Of a DNA stretch of 64,000 nucleotides, positions 27,969-37,623 are shown one piece after another (the stretch's first letter is position 1; the number at the start of each line of letters is the position of its first letter). This stretch comes from Vibrio sp. HI00D65 (GTDB taxonomy: Bacteria > Pseudomonadota > Gammaproteobacteria > Enterobacterales > Vibrionaceae). Location of the stretch: assembly GCF_001635455.1 (NCBI RefSeq), contig NZ_LWEH01000608.1, positions 1 to 64,000 on the forward strand. Reading direction: 5' to 3'. Under the pieces are notes generated by a model. The model saw only the letters and a program-made list of their open reading frames with translations. It searched no databases and was not told the origin of the DNA. A program made the translations under genes and the position numbers.

Positions 27969-28018
27969 AGCCGTGATGCCTAGCCTTAGAATTCTAAACT
28001 AGCCTCACTATCGCGGCT
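27969..28018 (-). terminator. Imperfect hairpin, probable terminator of the M23 gene
   Basis: On the minus strand, AGCCG ... CGGCT arms with interrupted pairing enclose the palindrome TTAGAATTCTAA and are followed by TTTTTTG. It lies about 55 bases after the M23 stop codon. Confidence 0.5.
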
Positions 28019-28071
28019 ATCTCAGCAGTGTGGTCTTAAACAACTTATTAATGACAACTAAACGTCACTCA

Positions 28072-29364
28072 TTAACTCTTGTTTGATTGCGCTTCTAGTT
28101 CTTGCTGTAGCAAGGCATCCGCTTGGTCTCTCGCCGCGATAAACGTTGATTTTTCCTTTTTCGGTACAGAGTCTGCCATTGGAATATTCGCTTTCATCGC
28201 ATCGACAGGACGACCACGTTCAATCAATTCGTAATGAAGGTGTGCCCCAGTAACTCGACCCGTTTTCCCTGATAATCCAATACGTTGGCCACGAGAAACT
28301 GTTTGTCCTTTACGAACCAGAATCTTGCTCAAGTGCAGGTAGCGCGTTTTATACGTACTACCGTGTTGAATCACTACGTAGTTACCTGCATAAGGGTGTT
28401 TACGCGTCATGATCACTTTGCCGTCGCCCGTTGCCTGAACTGGCGTACCAATCGGCGTTGCGAAGTCAGTGCCATTATGCGGTGAAATTCGGCCTGTCAC
28501 AGGGTGCAAACGCTTAGGGTTGAATTGAGAGCTTTGACGCCAGCTGCTGCTTACCGGATAACGTTGGAAAGCACGTTGCAAGCTATCACCGCTCGCATCG
28601 TAGTACTGCCCATCAGTATGTAAGTACGCAGAGACAACGCGGTTCTTGTTGATGATCTTAATCGCTTCAATTTCGCGTTTGCCGGTGGCAACACCATCGA
28701 CAAACTGTGCTTTCTGCAGCACTTCAAACTTATCGCCAGCACGTAGGTCACGGCTAAAGTTCACCTTGTCTTTTAACAAGGTAACAACGTGGTCAATCTC
28801 AAGGCCATTTAGACCCAGTTTATTTGCTGATACAGAGAAACTGCCTTGAATGTCACCCACTAAAGGTTTTTGTCTCCACTCACCTGGAATAGAGATGTCT
28901 TCAAATTCGTAAGAGCCGTCTTCAAGTAGTCGGTAAACCACTTTGTCAGCAACGCTGAATTGAAGTTCCATTTTGGATAGATCACCTGTCGCCTCATCAC
29001 GCCAAAAACGGAGCGTATTACCAGGGCGGAGCGTATCAAGTGCAAGGAAGTTTAAGTCGGTTTCCATCACATTCATCATCGATTTGTAAGAGAAACCAAG
29101 TTGAGTGAAGATGCTACTTAGGTTGTCACCCGTTTGAATTTGATACTCAAACGTTGGCGGTTCAATAACCATGACAGAAGAAGATGACAAAATAGACTCA
29201 ATCACGGTTGAATCAGGTAGGTTCAAATCGATCGTTTTCGTCAGATTCGATTGAGATGATTGCAGAGCAAGGCCGATTGCGGCAACAAGTGGCAGACCTA
29301 AAATCGCTACTTTTTTTACAGGTGAAAGCTCAGCAAACGGAGAGGAAAATATTTTTGAATACAC
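28072..29364 (-). CDS. M23 murein DD-endopeptidase, ShyA/MepM type
   Basis: A 430-residue envelope protein with an N-terminal membrane anchor or uncleaved signal (VAILGLPLVAAIGLALQ), a LysM/OapA-like segment (YQIQTGDNLSSIFTQLGF) and a C-terminal LytM/M23 domain with zinc motifs HNGTDF and HLHYE (near residue 375). Such enzymes cut the peptide cross-links of peptidoglycan to allow cell growth. Length and domain order match Vibrio ShyA, the elongation-linked endopeptidase, and the neighbouring GGDEF/EAL gene also fits that locus. I leave the symbol blank because ShyA, ShyB and ShyC are not separated by sight. Confidence 0.85.
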   Translation of the reverse strand: MYSKIFSSPFAELSPVKKVAILGLPLVAAIGLALQSSQSNLTKTIDLNLPDSTVIESILSSSSVMVIEPPTFEYQIQTGDNLSSIFTQLGFSYKSMMNVMETDLNFLALDTLRPGNTLRFWRDEATGDLSKMELQFSVADKVVYRLLEDGSYEFEDISIPGEWRQKPLVGDIQGSFSVSANKLGLNGLEIDHVVTLLKDKVNFSRDLRAGDKFEVLQKAQFVDGVATGKREIEAIKIINKNRVVSAYLHTDGQYYDASGDSLQRAFQRYPVSSSWRQSSQFNPKRLHPVTGRISPHNGTDFATPIGTPVQATGDGKVIMTRKHPYAGNYVVIQHGSTYKTRYLHLSKILVRKGQTVSRGQRIGLSGKTGRVTGAHLHYELIERGRPVDAMKANIPMADSVPKKEKSTFIAARDQADALLQQELEAQSNKS

Positions 29365-29709
29365 GGTAAACAGGTCTTTCTACGACATAAAGACATAGGA
29401 TATGCTTTTCAAACGCATAAATCATCAACGCATTGTCATAATATGACGCGAATCTTACTGGATATACCCAAGTCATTGAGTTGTCGAGGCTGGAACAAGG
29501 CATCCCATTAAATAAAATTAACCGCTAAATTTAAAAATAGAAAAGCAGAAACGGCTAGCCTCTGCTTTATATTGATTTACGTTATTCCGTTTCGATTAAT
29601 TAATAACCGAAGCGAATTAGTGAGTAATTTCATCAAGCCACGGAGTGGACTTCGAGTAACTCAACCAACTCGCGTTTAGTAAAAAGTGCTTAGTTTCTGG
29701 GGGCTACGG
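29365..29709. other. Intergenic region with hairpin and a repeat-like motif
   Basis: It holds the promoter side of the M23 gene. An 8-bp stem lies at 29542-29568 (AAAGCAGA / TCTGCTTT). The segment near 29461-29505 starts GGATATACCCAAGTCATTG and resembles dispersed intergenic sequences I associate with Vibrio chromosomes. No gene seen. Confidence 0.45.
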
Positions 29710-30009
29710 TTAAGCGCTTACCGTTGATACCAAGCAGTTATCCTCACCAAACTCATTAGGGATGTAGCGATCGGCATTAGCATCGTTTACCCATTGCTGA
29801 TCGTCAACAAGGTAACGGAATTGAAACTCGCCACCTTTAGGCAGGCGAGTTTTAAACTTATATACTTTCCCTTTCGCCAACTTTCTCATTGGCGTCGCTT
29901 TCCAATCAAGGAAATCTGCAACGATAGACACAGAATTCGCTTCCTGAGCTTCCAGCTCAAAAGTCACTTCAACTTCATCTTTCGTTTTAAAAAAACGTTT
30001 ATTAATCAT
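29710..30009 (-). CDS. Stand-alone CBM48 (isoamylase N-domain-like) glycogen-binding protein
   Basis: A 99-residue protein consisting of one early-set beta domain of the CBM48/AMPK-beta type. Features are VSIVADFLDW, the FKTRLPKGGEFQFRYLVDD strand pair and a C-terminal NEFGEDN. I choose ATG 30009 over TTG 30015 because GGAG sits eight bases upstream. There is no catalytic domain and no signal peptide. The domain normally binds alpha-glucans, so a cytosolic glycogen-associated role is likely, perhaps together with the GH13 enzyme at 36 kb, but that link is inference. Confidence 0.8.
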   Translation of the reverse strand: MINKRFFKTKDEVEVTFELEAQEANSVSIVADFLDWKATPMRKLAKGKVYKFKTRLPKGGEFQFRYLVDDQQWVNDANADRYIPNEFGEDNCLVSTVSA

Positions 30010-30135
30010 TAGCAAGCTCCATTTGTAAAGTAAGCAGACACAAGGCTATGAGTGTCTAAATTTCATTCATCTACGTAAGATAATATGTAAATTAGCTCAC
30101 ATAAACAACAGATCCTTACACTAACAAAAACGTTA

Positions 30136-30786
30136 TTACTTACCAATTGATTGCGTATCAAAAGAAAAGCTCATTAACACCTTTTCAGAGGGCGCTTCTG
30201 CAAATGATTGTTCCGCAGAATGCTGAGTAAAGCCGATAAAACCTTCCCCGCTTTGTTTACCTTTTTTTTGAGTGCCCTCCTGTTTAGCGACCTCTAGGGT
30301 TTGGATCTCAACACGATCACCGAGGAAGAGTTGATCCACCAGCACCACACGGCTGCGCTGTTGGTCATGCTTAAACAAACCTAGATAATAAAAGACACCG
30401 CTACCTTGGTTAGACACCGACATTGGCGCAACAAAAAAGTGAGTTTCTCCCAATTTGGCAGCGAACAGTTTTTGAGTATCAACGGTTACCACTCCGCGCT
30501 CCACGCCCGAGTCGTAATGTCCAGAAGCGAGCGATTGATGCTCGTCTACTTCACCAATAAAAGCGTAAGCATTCGTTTCTGGCACTTTGATTGTCCATGG
30601 GTTGGTTGTCTTCAAGTCAAATACAGTTTCCACAACCGAGTCGTAACTGACCTGAGAAGACGGAAACTTCGCCAAGATTTCTTCATCACTAAGACTGAAA
30701 CGGTAAACACCCGCTACGATGACAACCACCAACATCACAATGGGAATGAGTAAAATCAGCGGAATCGGTAAGATTTTCTTTTTCAT
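30136..30786 (-). CDS. Membrane-anchored hypothetical protein
   Basis: A 216-residue protein with a basic N-terminus (MKKKILP), one long hydrophobic anchor (residues ~7-29) and a ~185-residue domain outside the inner membrane, rich in beta strands. A Lys/Gly-rich linker (KQEGTQKKGKQSGEG) lies near the C-terminus. There are no cysteines and no recognisable catalytic motif. The ribosome-binding site is weak. Family not recognised. Confidence 0.65.
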   Translation of the reverse strand: MKKKILPIPLILLIPIVMLVVVIVAGVYRFSLSDEEILAKFPSSQVSYDSVVETVFDLKTTNPWTIKVPETNAYAFIGEVDEHQSLASGHYDSGVERGVVTVDTQKLFAAKLGETHFFVAPMSVSNQGSGVFYYLGLFKHDQQRSRVVLVDQLFLGDRVEIQTLEVAKQEGTQKKGKQSGEGFIGFTQHSAEQSFAEAPSEKVLMSFSFDTQSIGK

Positions 30787-30881
30787 GAGCCATTTTATTC
30801 TTTTGTTTTCATCCTGTTGTGCAGACCATAAAGGGCTTTAGTATAATTATCAATACAGGGCTAATCAGAACTGGAGCACGG

Positions 30882-31301
30882 ATGGATATCAATCATAGTA
30901 AAGATAAAAATATCAGAAGTTGCGAATGTCGCTGCGGTGCAGTCAATCTTGTGTGTAGAGGGGAGCCTCAACGAACCTCTGTCTGCCACTGCTATGAATG
31001 TCAAAAACGCACCGGCAGTGTGTTTGGTGTACAAGCTCGATTCCTAACGGAACAAATCTCTCTGAGTGGAGAGGTAACCTCATTTTCGCGCATTAGCGAT
31101 ACTGGCAATGAAGTGACCTATCAATTCTGCCCCAAATGTGGCACCACCATGTTGCTACAATCCGTTGCTGCCTCAGATTTTTACATCGTCCCGCTTGGAT
31201 TGTTTAAAGAACAAGATTTCCCGCTGCCGAGCTTTTCGGTCTACGAAGAGCGCAAACATGGTTGGGTCAAATTTGACCATCAAATGAGTCACTATAATTA
31301 G
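30882..31301 (+). CDS. GFA-family (glutathione-dependent formaldehyde-activating-like) zinc protein
   Basis: A 139-residue protein. ATG 30882 is chosen over an in-frame start 63 bases upstream because GGAG precedes it. The zinc ligands typical of the family are all visible: CECRCGAV, CHCYECQKRTGS and FCPKCGTT. The fold is cytosolic. Many GFA proteins are not formaldehyde enzymes, and no S-hydroxymethylglutathione dehydrogenase is nearby, so the substrate is unknown. Confidence 0.82.
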   Translation: MDINHSKDKNIRSCECRCGAVNLVCRGEPQRTSVCHCYECQKRTGSVFGVQARFLTEQISLSGEVTSFSRISDTGNEVTYQFCPKCGTTMLLQSVAASDFYIVPLGLFKEQDFPLPSFSVYEERKHGWVKFDHQMSHYN

Positions 31302-31451
31302 TGTCTGCTATCCCCAAGTATCGTGACAATGCTTGTCGGAATACAAACTGCAATACTGTTGCCTAAGATCAATTATCGATGCTCTACAATGCTAGCGAAA
31401 CTTTTTGCTAGCGTTACAATCTGCCTCTCTTTTTAACCCTGGGTGAACCCC

Positions 31452-31933
31452 ATGATTTCTAAGCTACCTTGCTGGTTGAATACGGTGCTCTCCTGTTAGC
31501 AGGCCTTGCTGGCAGCGTAAATACTATCGGTCTACTTGGTTTCCAACACCAGGCGCTCTCACATATTTCAGGCACAGTCTCTCTACTAGGGAGTAGCTTA
31601 CTTACGTCTACCTAAGCTTCTTTGCATCTATTAATCGTTATCATGAGCTTTATGTTGGGCGCTGCTTTTAGTGGTTTTTTCATCGAAAACCAAGCACTGA
31701 AGCTAGGGATCATGATTGGTACACGCCTAAAAGGTACCCTCTTTGATCGCCGAAAAGCAAAGTTGCTCATGTTCATTGTCGTAGGCTTTCTATTTGGTGA
31801 CTTAACGGGCGCATGCTTTTTCCAACGTTTTGAGATTTTGGCTCTCGCTTTCCATGCCTCCTTCGCCTTTATTATTGCGTTTAGCTACTGGCTTTATTTG
31901 ACGTATCGAACAGACACCCCAGTAATTTTATAA
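31452..31933 (+). pseudogene. Wrecked DUF1275 (YoaK-type) membrane protein gene
   Basis: ATG 31452 gives MISKLPCW and then runs to a stop. The frame shifted by two carries the DUF1275 pattern EYGALLLAGLAGSVNTIGLL ... HISGTVSLLGSSLLTST up to TAA at 31612-31614, and then continues as LHLLIVIMSFMLGAAFSGFF to the end at 31933. Between 'ENQALKLG' and 'IMIGTRLKG' about 70-75 residues expected in the family are missing. So the gene carries a frameshift near 31465, an in-frame stop and an internal in-frame deletion. The intact family members are multi-helix inner-membrane proteins of unknown transport role. Confidence 0.75.
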
Positions 31934-32161
31934 AAAACTGGCAATATATCCTCAAATTACGTAACATCCGCAACACTTTATTCTAAACTCTTAATGTATA
32001 GCAAAATAACTCGCATGAATATTTAGCGATATTTGATGAATAGTATTGCAAGCAATATTAATACTGGGTAATCTTGCATCCAATAAGAAAATACGGACGT
32101 TTAGTGAATAAAAATGCCAAGGAAACGGCTTTTTCACGTGTAGAAATTCGAGAACAATAAC

Positions 32162-33532
32162 ATGTCTAACAACACGAATACTGCTCAACCAGAGAAATCT
32201 AAAGGCAGTTTCTGGGTTTTCCTAATCCCATCATTAATTGGTTTATTCCTTTTCATGGCTCCAATTAGCTACCAAGGCGATCTCACTATCCCTGTTGCTA
32301 TCCTAGCCAAGTCAATTCAAGCGGTTTTCGGTGAACACCTAGTCTCTATCATCACTGCGATCATCGCTTTCATGTCTGTAGCTTCAATTTTAAGCACCAT
32401 TTTCAAGCCTACATTCATTACATCGAATTCGTTTTTGAACAACCTTTTCAACCCTTCTCCACTATGGCTGGCGGTTCGTCTAATTGGTGGTGCCGCTGCA
32501 TCTATGGCGTTCTTCCAAATTGGCCCTGAGTTTATCTGGGAGGAGAACACCGGCGGCTTAGTATTAGAAGGTCTACTTCCAACACTATTCTCAGTGTTCA
32601 TTTTTGCTGGCCTGTTACTGCCTCTTCTACTTAACTTTGGTTTACTAGAACTTTTTGGCACACTATTAAGTAAAGTTATGCGCCCTATCTTCAACCTACC
32701 TGGTCGTAGTGCTATTGACTGTATGACTTCTTGGTTAGGTGATGGCAGCGTTGGTATCCTACTGACAAGCAAACAGTACGAGAAGAAATTCTACACTCAG
32801 CGTGAAGCTGCAGTTGTGGGTACTACCTTCTCAGCAGTATCTATCACGTTCAGCCTTGTAGTTATCGCGCAAGTAGAACTAGAGCACCTGTTCTTGCCGT
32901 TCTACGCGGCAATCTGTCTAGCAGGCATCGTGGCAGCGGTAATCATTCCTCGCCTGCCACCTTTGAGCACGAAAAAAGACACTTTTATTGATGGTAGCAA
33001 GCCAGAGAAAGATGCAGATGCAATCCCTGCAGGTCACTCAACGTTCTCTTGGGGCCTTGAGCTAGCAGTAAACAAAGCATCACAAGTTAAATCTGTTAAG
33101 TCTGTATTTGGAGAAGGCGTTCGTAACGCAGTGGACATGGTATTTGGTGTACTACCTGTAGTTATGGGTCTTGGTACGATGGCGTTGGTCATTGCAGAGT
33201 ACACTTCTGTGTTCTCATTCCTAGGTCAACCTTTCATTCCGTTCCTCGAGCTATTAGGCGTTCCTGAAGCGGTTGCGGCATCAGAAACCATCGTGGTTGG
33301 TTTTGCAGACATGTTCATCCCAGCGATCCTTGCAGCGTCTATTGATAACGAAATGACTCGCTTTGTGATTGCAGCAATGTCGGTAACTCAGTTGATTTAC
33401 ATGTCTGAAGTTGGTGCTCTACTTCTAGGCAGTAAGATCCCTGTAAATATCGCAGAACTATTTATTATCTTTATTCTGCGTACATTAATTACACTTCCTG
33501 TTATTGCTGGCGTTGCTCATATAATATTCTAA
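32162..33532 (+). CDS. YjiH-family nucleoside-recognition (gate-domain) membrane protein
   Basis: A 456-residue inner-membrane protein with about ten hydrophobic helices. It contains two gate/nucleoside-recognition segments, one around LNFGLLELFGTLLSKVMRPIF with SAIDCMTSWLGDGSVGIL, and one around VADMFIPAILAAS-like sequence (FADMFIPAILAAS) and MSEVGALLLGSKIP. YjiH proteins are presumed transporters with unknown substrate. An ACAATAAC leader gives a weak ribosome-binding site. It is followed by a strong terminator, so it is probably monocistronic. Confidence 0.8.
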   Translation: MSNNTNTAQPEKSKGSFWVFLIPSLIGLFLFMAPISYQGDLTIPVAILAKSIQAVFGEHLVSIITAIIAFMSVASILSTIFKPTFITSNSFLNNLFNPSPLWLAVRLIGGAAASMAFFQIGPEFIWEENTGGLVLEGLLPTLFSVFIFAGLLLPLLLNFGLLELFGTLLSKVMRPIFNLPGRSAIDCMTSWLGDGSVGILLTSKQYEKKFYTQREAAVVGTTFSAVSITFSLVVIAQVELEHLFLPFYAAICLAGIVAAVIIPRLPPLSTKKDTFIDGSKPEKDADAIPAGHSTFSWGLELAVNKASQVKSVKSVFGEGVRNAVDMVFGVLPVVMGLGTMALVIAEYTSVFSFLGQPFIPFLELLGVPEAVAASETIVVGFADMFIPAILAASIDNEMTRFVIAAMSVTQLIYMSEVGALLLGSKIPVNIAELFIIFILRTLITLPVIAGVAHIIF

Positions 33533-33569
33533 TTTAGATACTGCTTATGTGATTAAACCGTTTAAATTA

Positions 33570-33594
33570 AAAAGCCCCACTTTGTGGGGCTTTT
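33570..33594 (+). terminator. Terminator of the YjiH gene
   Basis: An 11-bp perfect stem (AAAAGCCCCAC / GTGGGGCTTTT) with a TTT loop lies 38 bases after the stop, followed by T. Confidence 0.92.
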
Positions 33595-33963
33595 TAATTG
33601 GACAAAATATGGACACCAGGTCACCTTATATTCAGATTCTTAGTTAACAGGCATATCAGTTAATTTCGTATCTTTTCTCTAAGCCCCCTCTTCTATATAA
33701 AAAACAAAGTGCATAAAAGTAAAATTAATACATTTTTAATTTCACCTTAAAGTCCGAAACTTCTAACTCCTCAACTCATTGAAGCAATTAATAAAATTAA
33801 CAATTATGTGATTTAGTGAATTTTGTATTGTTTAGGTTGTTGTGTTTTTGTAGTCTATTTTGTGAATTTACATTCAAGTAAATTGCCATCCTGTCGATAT
33901 ATATAAATACAAAAACACAATTAACTTTAGTCTTCGCAAAGCCTGTGAGAAGGGGAAAATTCA
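33595..33963. promoter_or_regulatory. Upstream region of the chemoreceptor gene
   Basis: A 370-base AT-rich gap with no ORF. It must hold the chemoreceptor promoter. I see repeated TTTTGT/TTGTG-type stretches at 33820-33870, but no convincing sigma-28 or sigma-54 promoter. Confidence 0.4.
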
Positions 33964-35835
33964 ATGAAATTTAGCCATAAGGTGGTTGCTGCATCATCAG
34001 CCTTGCTGCTAGTGACAGTATCATTGCTTTCAATACAACAACTTTACACTGTGAAAAGTGCTGTACAGAACAACGTAAATGCGAGCCTAGAAGAGATGGT
34101 ATCTGGTGTTAAGAACACCGTGGTATCAGAAATGGACGCTAAAAAAGCATTGGCGCAGTCGACGACTGAAGTCATCGAAATTAACCCTCAAAATCGCACC
34201 TACGTTAAAACTATTCTTGAAAAGTCAAAGCTTAAAAACAGCTTCCTAGCCGTTGGTTTTGGTTATGAAGCAAACGGTTTCGTTATCGAGAATGATGACG
34301 GTTGGGAAGCGGGTCCAGATTACGACCCTCGAATTCGCCCTTGGTATATTGATGCTAAATCCAAAAACAGTTTAGTAGTCACCGCTCCTTATGTGGACGC
34401 ATCAAGCAAGAAGGTGATCATCTCAGTTGGTACTCCAGTTAAAGACAACGGCCGCTTCACAGCAGGTATGTTCTACGATTTGGAACTCACTAACCTGGCG
34501 ACATTGATCAACCAAGTAAACCTATTTGATGCAGGCTACCTATTCCTTGTGACTGCTGATGGTACAACGATCGCTCACCCGAACGCGAAAAACAACGGTG
34601 AAGTGCTTTCAAGCTACATGCCACAAGCAACCATTCGTGAGGGCTCTCAAGAGATCGAAGTCGACGGTAAGATGTTCCTAGTTAACTTCACTCATATCCC
34701 AAGTGAAGATTGGTACATTGGTGCCATCCTTGATGAAGAGATCGCTTACCAAACGGTTGAAGACTTGAAACACAGCTCAATGATCTATTCTTTGATCGCT
34801 GTGGTTCTTAGTATCGTTGCACTCACGGTTCTGATTCGTGTGCTAATGCGTCCACTGGATGCTCTTAACGAAGCGATTCAAGACGTAGCGAGTGGTCAAG
34901 GTGACCTGACTAAGCGTCTAGATACCAACACAGACAAAGAGTTCTCTGACTTAGCAAAAGGCTTCAATACCTTCACTGAAAACCTACAAAATCAAATCAT
35001 TCAATCGAAGGCGATTGGTGTGGAGATTAAACGTGGTACTGAAATCACAGTAAGAGGTGCTGGTGAGTCAGCAAGCGCTATGAGCACTCAACTGCAAGAG
35101 CTAGAGCAGCTTGCGACTGCAATGAACGAGATGGCGGTAACGGCAACTGAAGTAGCCAATAATGCTCAAGGTGCAGCAGCTGCGGCTCGTGAAGCGGACG
35201 AGGCTACATTAGACGGCACATCGGTCGTAAGTGAAACCACACAAGCGATTGATCACCTATCAGAGCGTATCGACCAAGCCGTTGCTGAAGTACAAGTTCT
35301 AGAATCAGCAACAGCGAACATTGAAACGATTCTTAAGGTAATTAACGATATCGCGGATCAAACCAACCTATTGGCACTAAACGCAGCGATCGAGGCAGCG
35401 CGTGCAGGTGAATCTGGTCGTGGTTTTGCTGTCGTAGCGGATGAAGTTCGTACTCTGGCACAGCGTACTCAAGAGTCGACAACTGAAATACGCAACATGA
35501 TTGAACAACTTCAAGCCGGTGCGAGCTCAGTATCGAATGCGATGAACCAAAGTAAAGACACAGCTACTGACGCCGTTGAACGAGCTCAGCAAGCCAACTC
35601 TTCACTAGACCGCATCCGTGACGCCATTCAACGCATTTCTGATATGAATATTCAGATTGCATCAGCGGCAGAAGAGCAGAGCTTAGTGGCGGAAGAAATC
35701 AACAACAACACGGTTAAGATCAAAGACCTTTCAACACAAGTGTCTACTGCTGCTCAAGAAGCAAATGCGGCAATGCAGGTGCAAACCGACAACGTTCGCC
35801 AACAAGACGAACTACTGAACAAGTTCACGGTTTAG
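33964..35835 (+). CDS. Methyl-accepting chemotaxis protein with Cache sensor
   Basis: A 623-residue transmembrane receptor. An N-terminal membrane helix is followed by a ~240-residue periplasmic double-Cache domain with ligand-pocket motifs DPRIRPWY and [12 protein letters not shown], a second membrane helix (~residues 275-295), a HAMP domain ([20 protein letters not shown]) and the signalling hairpin with [19 protein letters not shown]. The Cache DxxxRPWY pattern often binds amino acids or related carboxylates, but the ligand is not determined. A strong GAGAAGGGG site precedes the ATG. Confidence 0.9.
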   Translation: MKFSHKVVAASSALLLVTVSLLSIQQLYTVKSAVQNNVNASLEEMVSGVKNTVVSEMDAKKALAQSTTEVIEINPQNRTYVKTILEKSKLKNSFLAVGFGYEANGFVIENDDGWEAGPDYDPRIRPWYIDAKSKNSLVVTAPYVDASSKKVIISVGTPVKDNGRFTAGMFYDLELTNLATLINQVNLFDAGYLFLVTADGTTIAHPNAKNNGEVLSSYMPQATIREGSQEIEVDGKMFLVNFTHIPSEDWYIGAILDEEIAYQTVEDLKHSSMIYSLIAVVLSIVALTVLIRVLMRPLDALNEAIQDVASGQGDLTKRLDTNTDKEFSDLAKGFNTFTENLQNQIIQSKAIGVEIKRGTEITVRGAGESASAMSTQLQELEQLATAMNEMAVTATEVANNAQGAAAAAREADEATLDGTSVVSETTQAIDHLSERIDQAVAEVQVLESATANIETILKVINDIADQTNLLALNAAIEAARAGESGRGFAVVADEVRTLAQRTQESTTEIRNMIEQLQAGASSVSNAMNQSKDTATDAVERAQQANSSLDRIRDAIQRISDMNIQIASAAEEQSLVAEEINNNTVKIKDLSTQVSTAAQEANAAMQVQTDNVRQQDELLNKFTV

Positions 35836-35878
35836 TCACCTTTAGGTTTGAGCAGTTAGATTCCTAGCTTCAAAACAA

Positions 35879-35914
35879 AAAGGCCCACTTACTCACACGA
35901 GTAGGCGGGCCTTT
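35879..35914. terminator. Bidirectional terminator between MCP and amylase genes
   Basis: Outer 8-bp arms (AAAGGCCC / GGGCCTTT) and inner ACTC/GAGT pairing surround an ACAC loop, with A and T runs outside. Confidence 0.85.
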
Positions 35915-35942
35915 CTTTTAATCTTTTCTTAAAGTGAGCCGA

Positions 35943-37349
35943 TTAGCTGTTCACAAGCTCAGGGTCATTGATTGTCAGCATCATGCATTGATTGGATTCA
36001 ACCTTGATCGTTACTTTACTATCAATGCAATCAATCACTTTGCCTGAAAGCAAGTCCATTACTGGTCCAGTCCAAGAGAGCGATACCGTTTTACTTCGCT
36101 TAGACTTATTGATCACTACAATACCTTTGTCCCCACGAACAAACACCATTAAGTCATCATTAGCCTCAACCACACGCATCGCTTCACCATGAACATAATT
36201 GTGAAATTGAATCATGCTTTTCATATATGGCGCTTGCCAATCATTGAGCCAACGAGGCTGGCCATGTTGATCCAGAATACCACTGGTGCTCAGCTCACTG
36301 TATATAAGCGGCACACCACCATCACGACCAAGAATGAAAGCGTGAGCAAGACGCTCATCAACTTCATCCATGATGTGTTCCAAGAACACATCATTGTTTG
36401 GGATATCATGGGTCACAGCAAAGGTGATAGCTCTCATGTTCGATAGAGCTTGGCCAAAGCAGTAAGGGTTGATCAAAGACTTAAAACTGCCATGCTCTTC
36501 AAACGCTTTGTAGATAGTATTAAACAGTGGAAAATCGTAAGCGCCTAAACGAGTGTGCTTTAGATAGGGCTCGAGAAATAGTTGGTACTCTTCCTCCGTC
36601 GCGCCACCATCAGTGATGATTTCACCAAAGATATGCATTTCTTCACATATATCATCCGTCCACACTTTTCTAAGGTGTGACAGTGTCATGTGTTTTGCTG
36701 CATCGATACGAAAGCCTTTCACACCAATCGCTTTTAGAGCTTTTAAATACGCTCGCTGCTGCGTGACCACATTGTCGTTGTGGAGCAATGTTGGCAGGCC
36801 CGGATCACTGGCTCCCCCTGTAATGCGCCCGTTTTGAACTTCCCACGTATCTTTCCAGTTTTTGATGCCGAACGCTTCTACAAAGTCATTTTCATTAAAA
36901 AGTGGCTTAGACAGATCACCAAACAAACGAATTGATTCATAGTATTCATGAGCATTTTGATAAGACGTCAGATCCTGTGCGTTTGGATACGTTAAATCGC
37001 TGCGGATACTAGATTCATTCGCCATGTGGTTGAATACCACATCGACATAAGTACGAAGGCCGTGCTGCTTTAGTGCCTTCACCATCGCAATAAAATCGAT
37101 CGTATCACCGAGTTGGTTATCAATCATACGATAGTCTTGTGGTTGATAACGTTGCCACCACTGAGTTCGAGACGCTCGACCGCTATCTTTGGACGCGCGT
37201 AGTGATTTCATCGCTGGTGAAACTAAAACCGATTTATATCCCAACTCCTGAATCAGTGGGGCGTTCTTCATTACGTCAGCATAGCACCAGTCAAAAGCAT
37301 GCAAGATAACATCTGTCGCTGGGTTGCTTAACATAGCTGAACTCTCCAT
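35943..37349 (-). CDS. Cytosolic GH13 alpha-amylase-family enzyme
   Basis: A 468-residue glycoside hydrolase without signal peptide. The four conserved GH13 regions are visible: DVVFNH (103-108), GFRIDAAKH with nucleophile Asp216, FGEIITD with acid Glu243, and VTHD with Asp315. A short C-terminal beta domain follows. It should hydrolyse alpha-1,4-glucans or maltodextrins inside the cell. AGGAGAACAAC before ATG 37349 is a strong ribosome-binding site. Upstream are GGA(G/T)GA repeats that may be MalT sites, which fits a maltodextrin role. Confidence 0.87.
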   Translation of the reverse strand: MESSAMLSNPATDVILHAFDWCYADVMKNAPLIQELGYKSVLVSPAMKSLRASKDSGRASRTQWWQRYQPQDYRMIDNQLGDTIDFIAMVKALKQHGLRTYVDVVFNHMANESSIRSDLTYPNAQDLTSYQNAHEYYESIRLFGDLSKPLFNENDFVEAFGIKNWKDTWEVQNGRITGGASDPGLPTLLHNDNVVTQQRAYLKALKAIGVKGFRIDAAKHMTLSHLRKVWTDDICEEMHIFGEIITDGGATEEEYQLFLEPYLKHTRLGAYDFPLFNTIYKAFEEHGSFKSLINPYCFGQALSNMRAITFAVTHDIPNNDVFLEHIMDEVDERLAHAFILGRDGGVPLIYSELSTSGILDQHGQPRWLNDWQAPYMKSMIQFHNYVHGEAMRVVEANDDLMVFVRGDKGIVVINKSKRSKTVSLSWTGPVMDLLSGKVIDCIDSKVTIKVESNQCMMLTINDPELVNS

Positions 37350-37454
37350 GTTGTTCTCCTACCAAACTCGTTTACAGCTTTCTAGACAAGCTAAAGGCAA
37401 AGCTGTTTAAATGTCCTCAAGAATGGCATTTATTATATGAGTTACTCATTAAAA

Positions 37455-37490
37455 CCCCTCCTCCTCCTCGTAATTACTCGTGGTGGATGA
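37455..37490 (-). promoter_or_regulatory. Possible MalT boxes upstream of the amylase gene
   Basis: The plus strand reads CCCCTCCTCCTCCTCG at 37455-37470, giving GGAGGAGGAGGGG on the amylase strand. GGATGA occurs on the plus strand at 37485-37490. The MalT core is GGA(T/G)GA. The sites lie 105-140 bases upstream of the amylase start. This is a motif match by eye only. Confidence 0.4.
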
Positions 37491-37573
37491 TGAAGGGCGT
37501 AGCATTAATTATCGCATCGCGTCTGGGATGAACACTCAGCCATAATCCAATTAAATTCATCAAAAAGTCACAA

Positions 37574-37599
37574 AAAAGGAGCATATATACGCTCCTTTT
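37574..37599. terminator. Terminator of ppiC
   Basis: A 9-bp perfect stem (AAAAGGAGC / GCTCCTTTT) with an 8-base loop, 25 bases beyond the ppiC stop. Confidence 0.85.
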
Positions 37600-37623
37600 A
37601 TTCCATCTAATACATATCTTACA

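Noticed and set aside
31302-31451. Separate gene between the GFA gene and the DUF1275 remnant
   Set aside because: No start with ribosome-binding site and no open frame of useful length.
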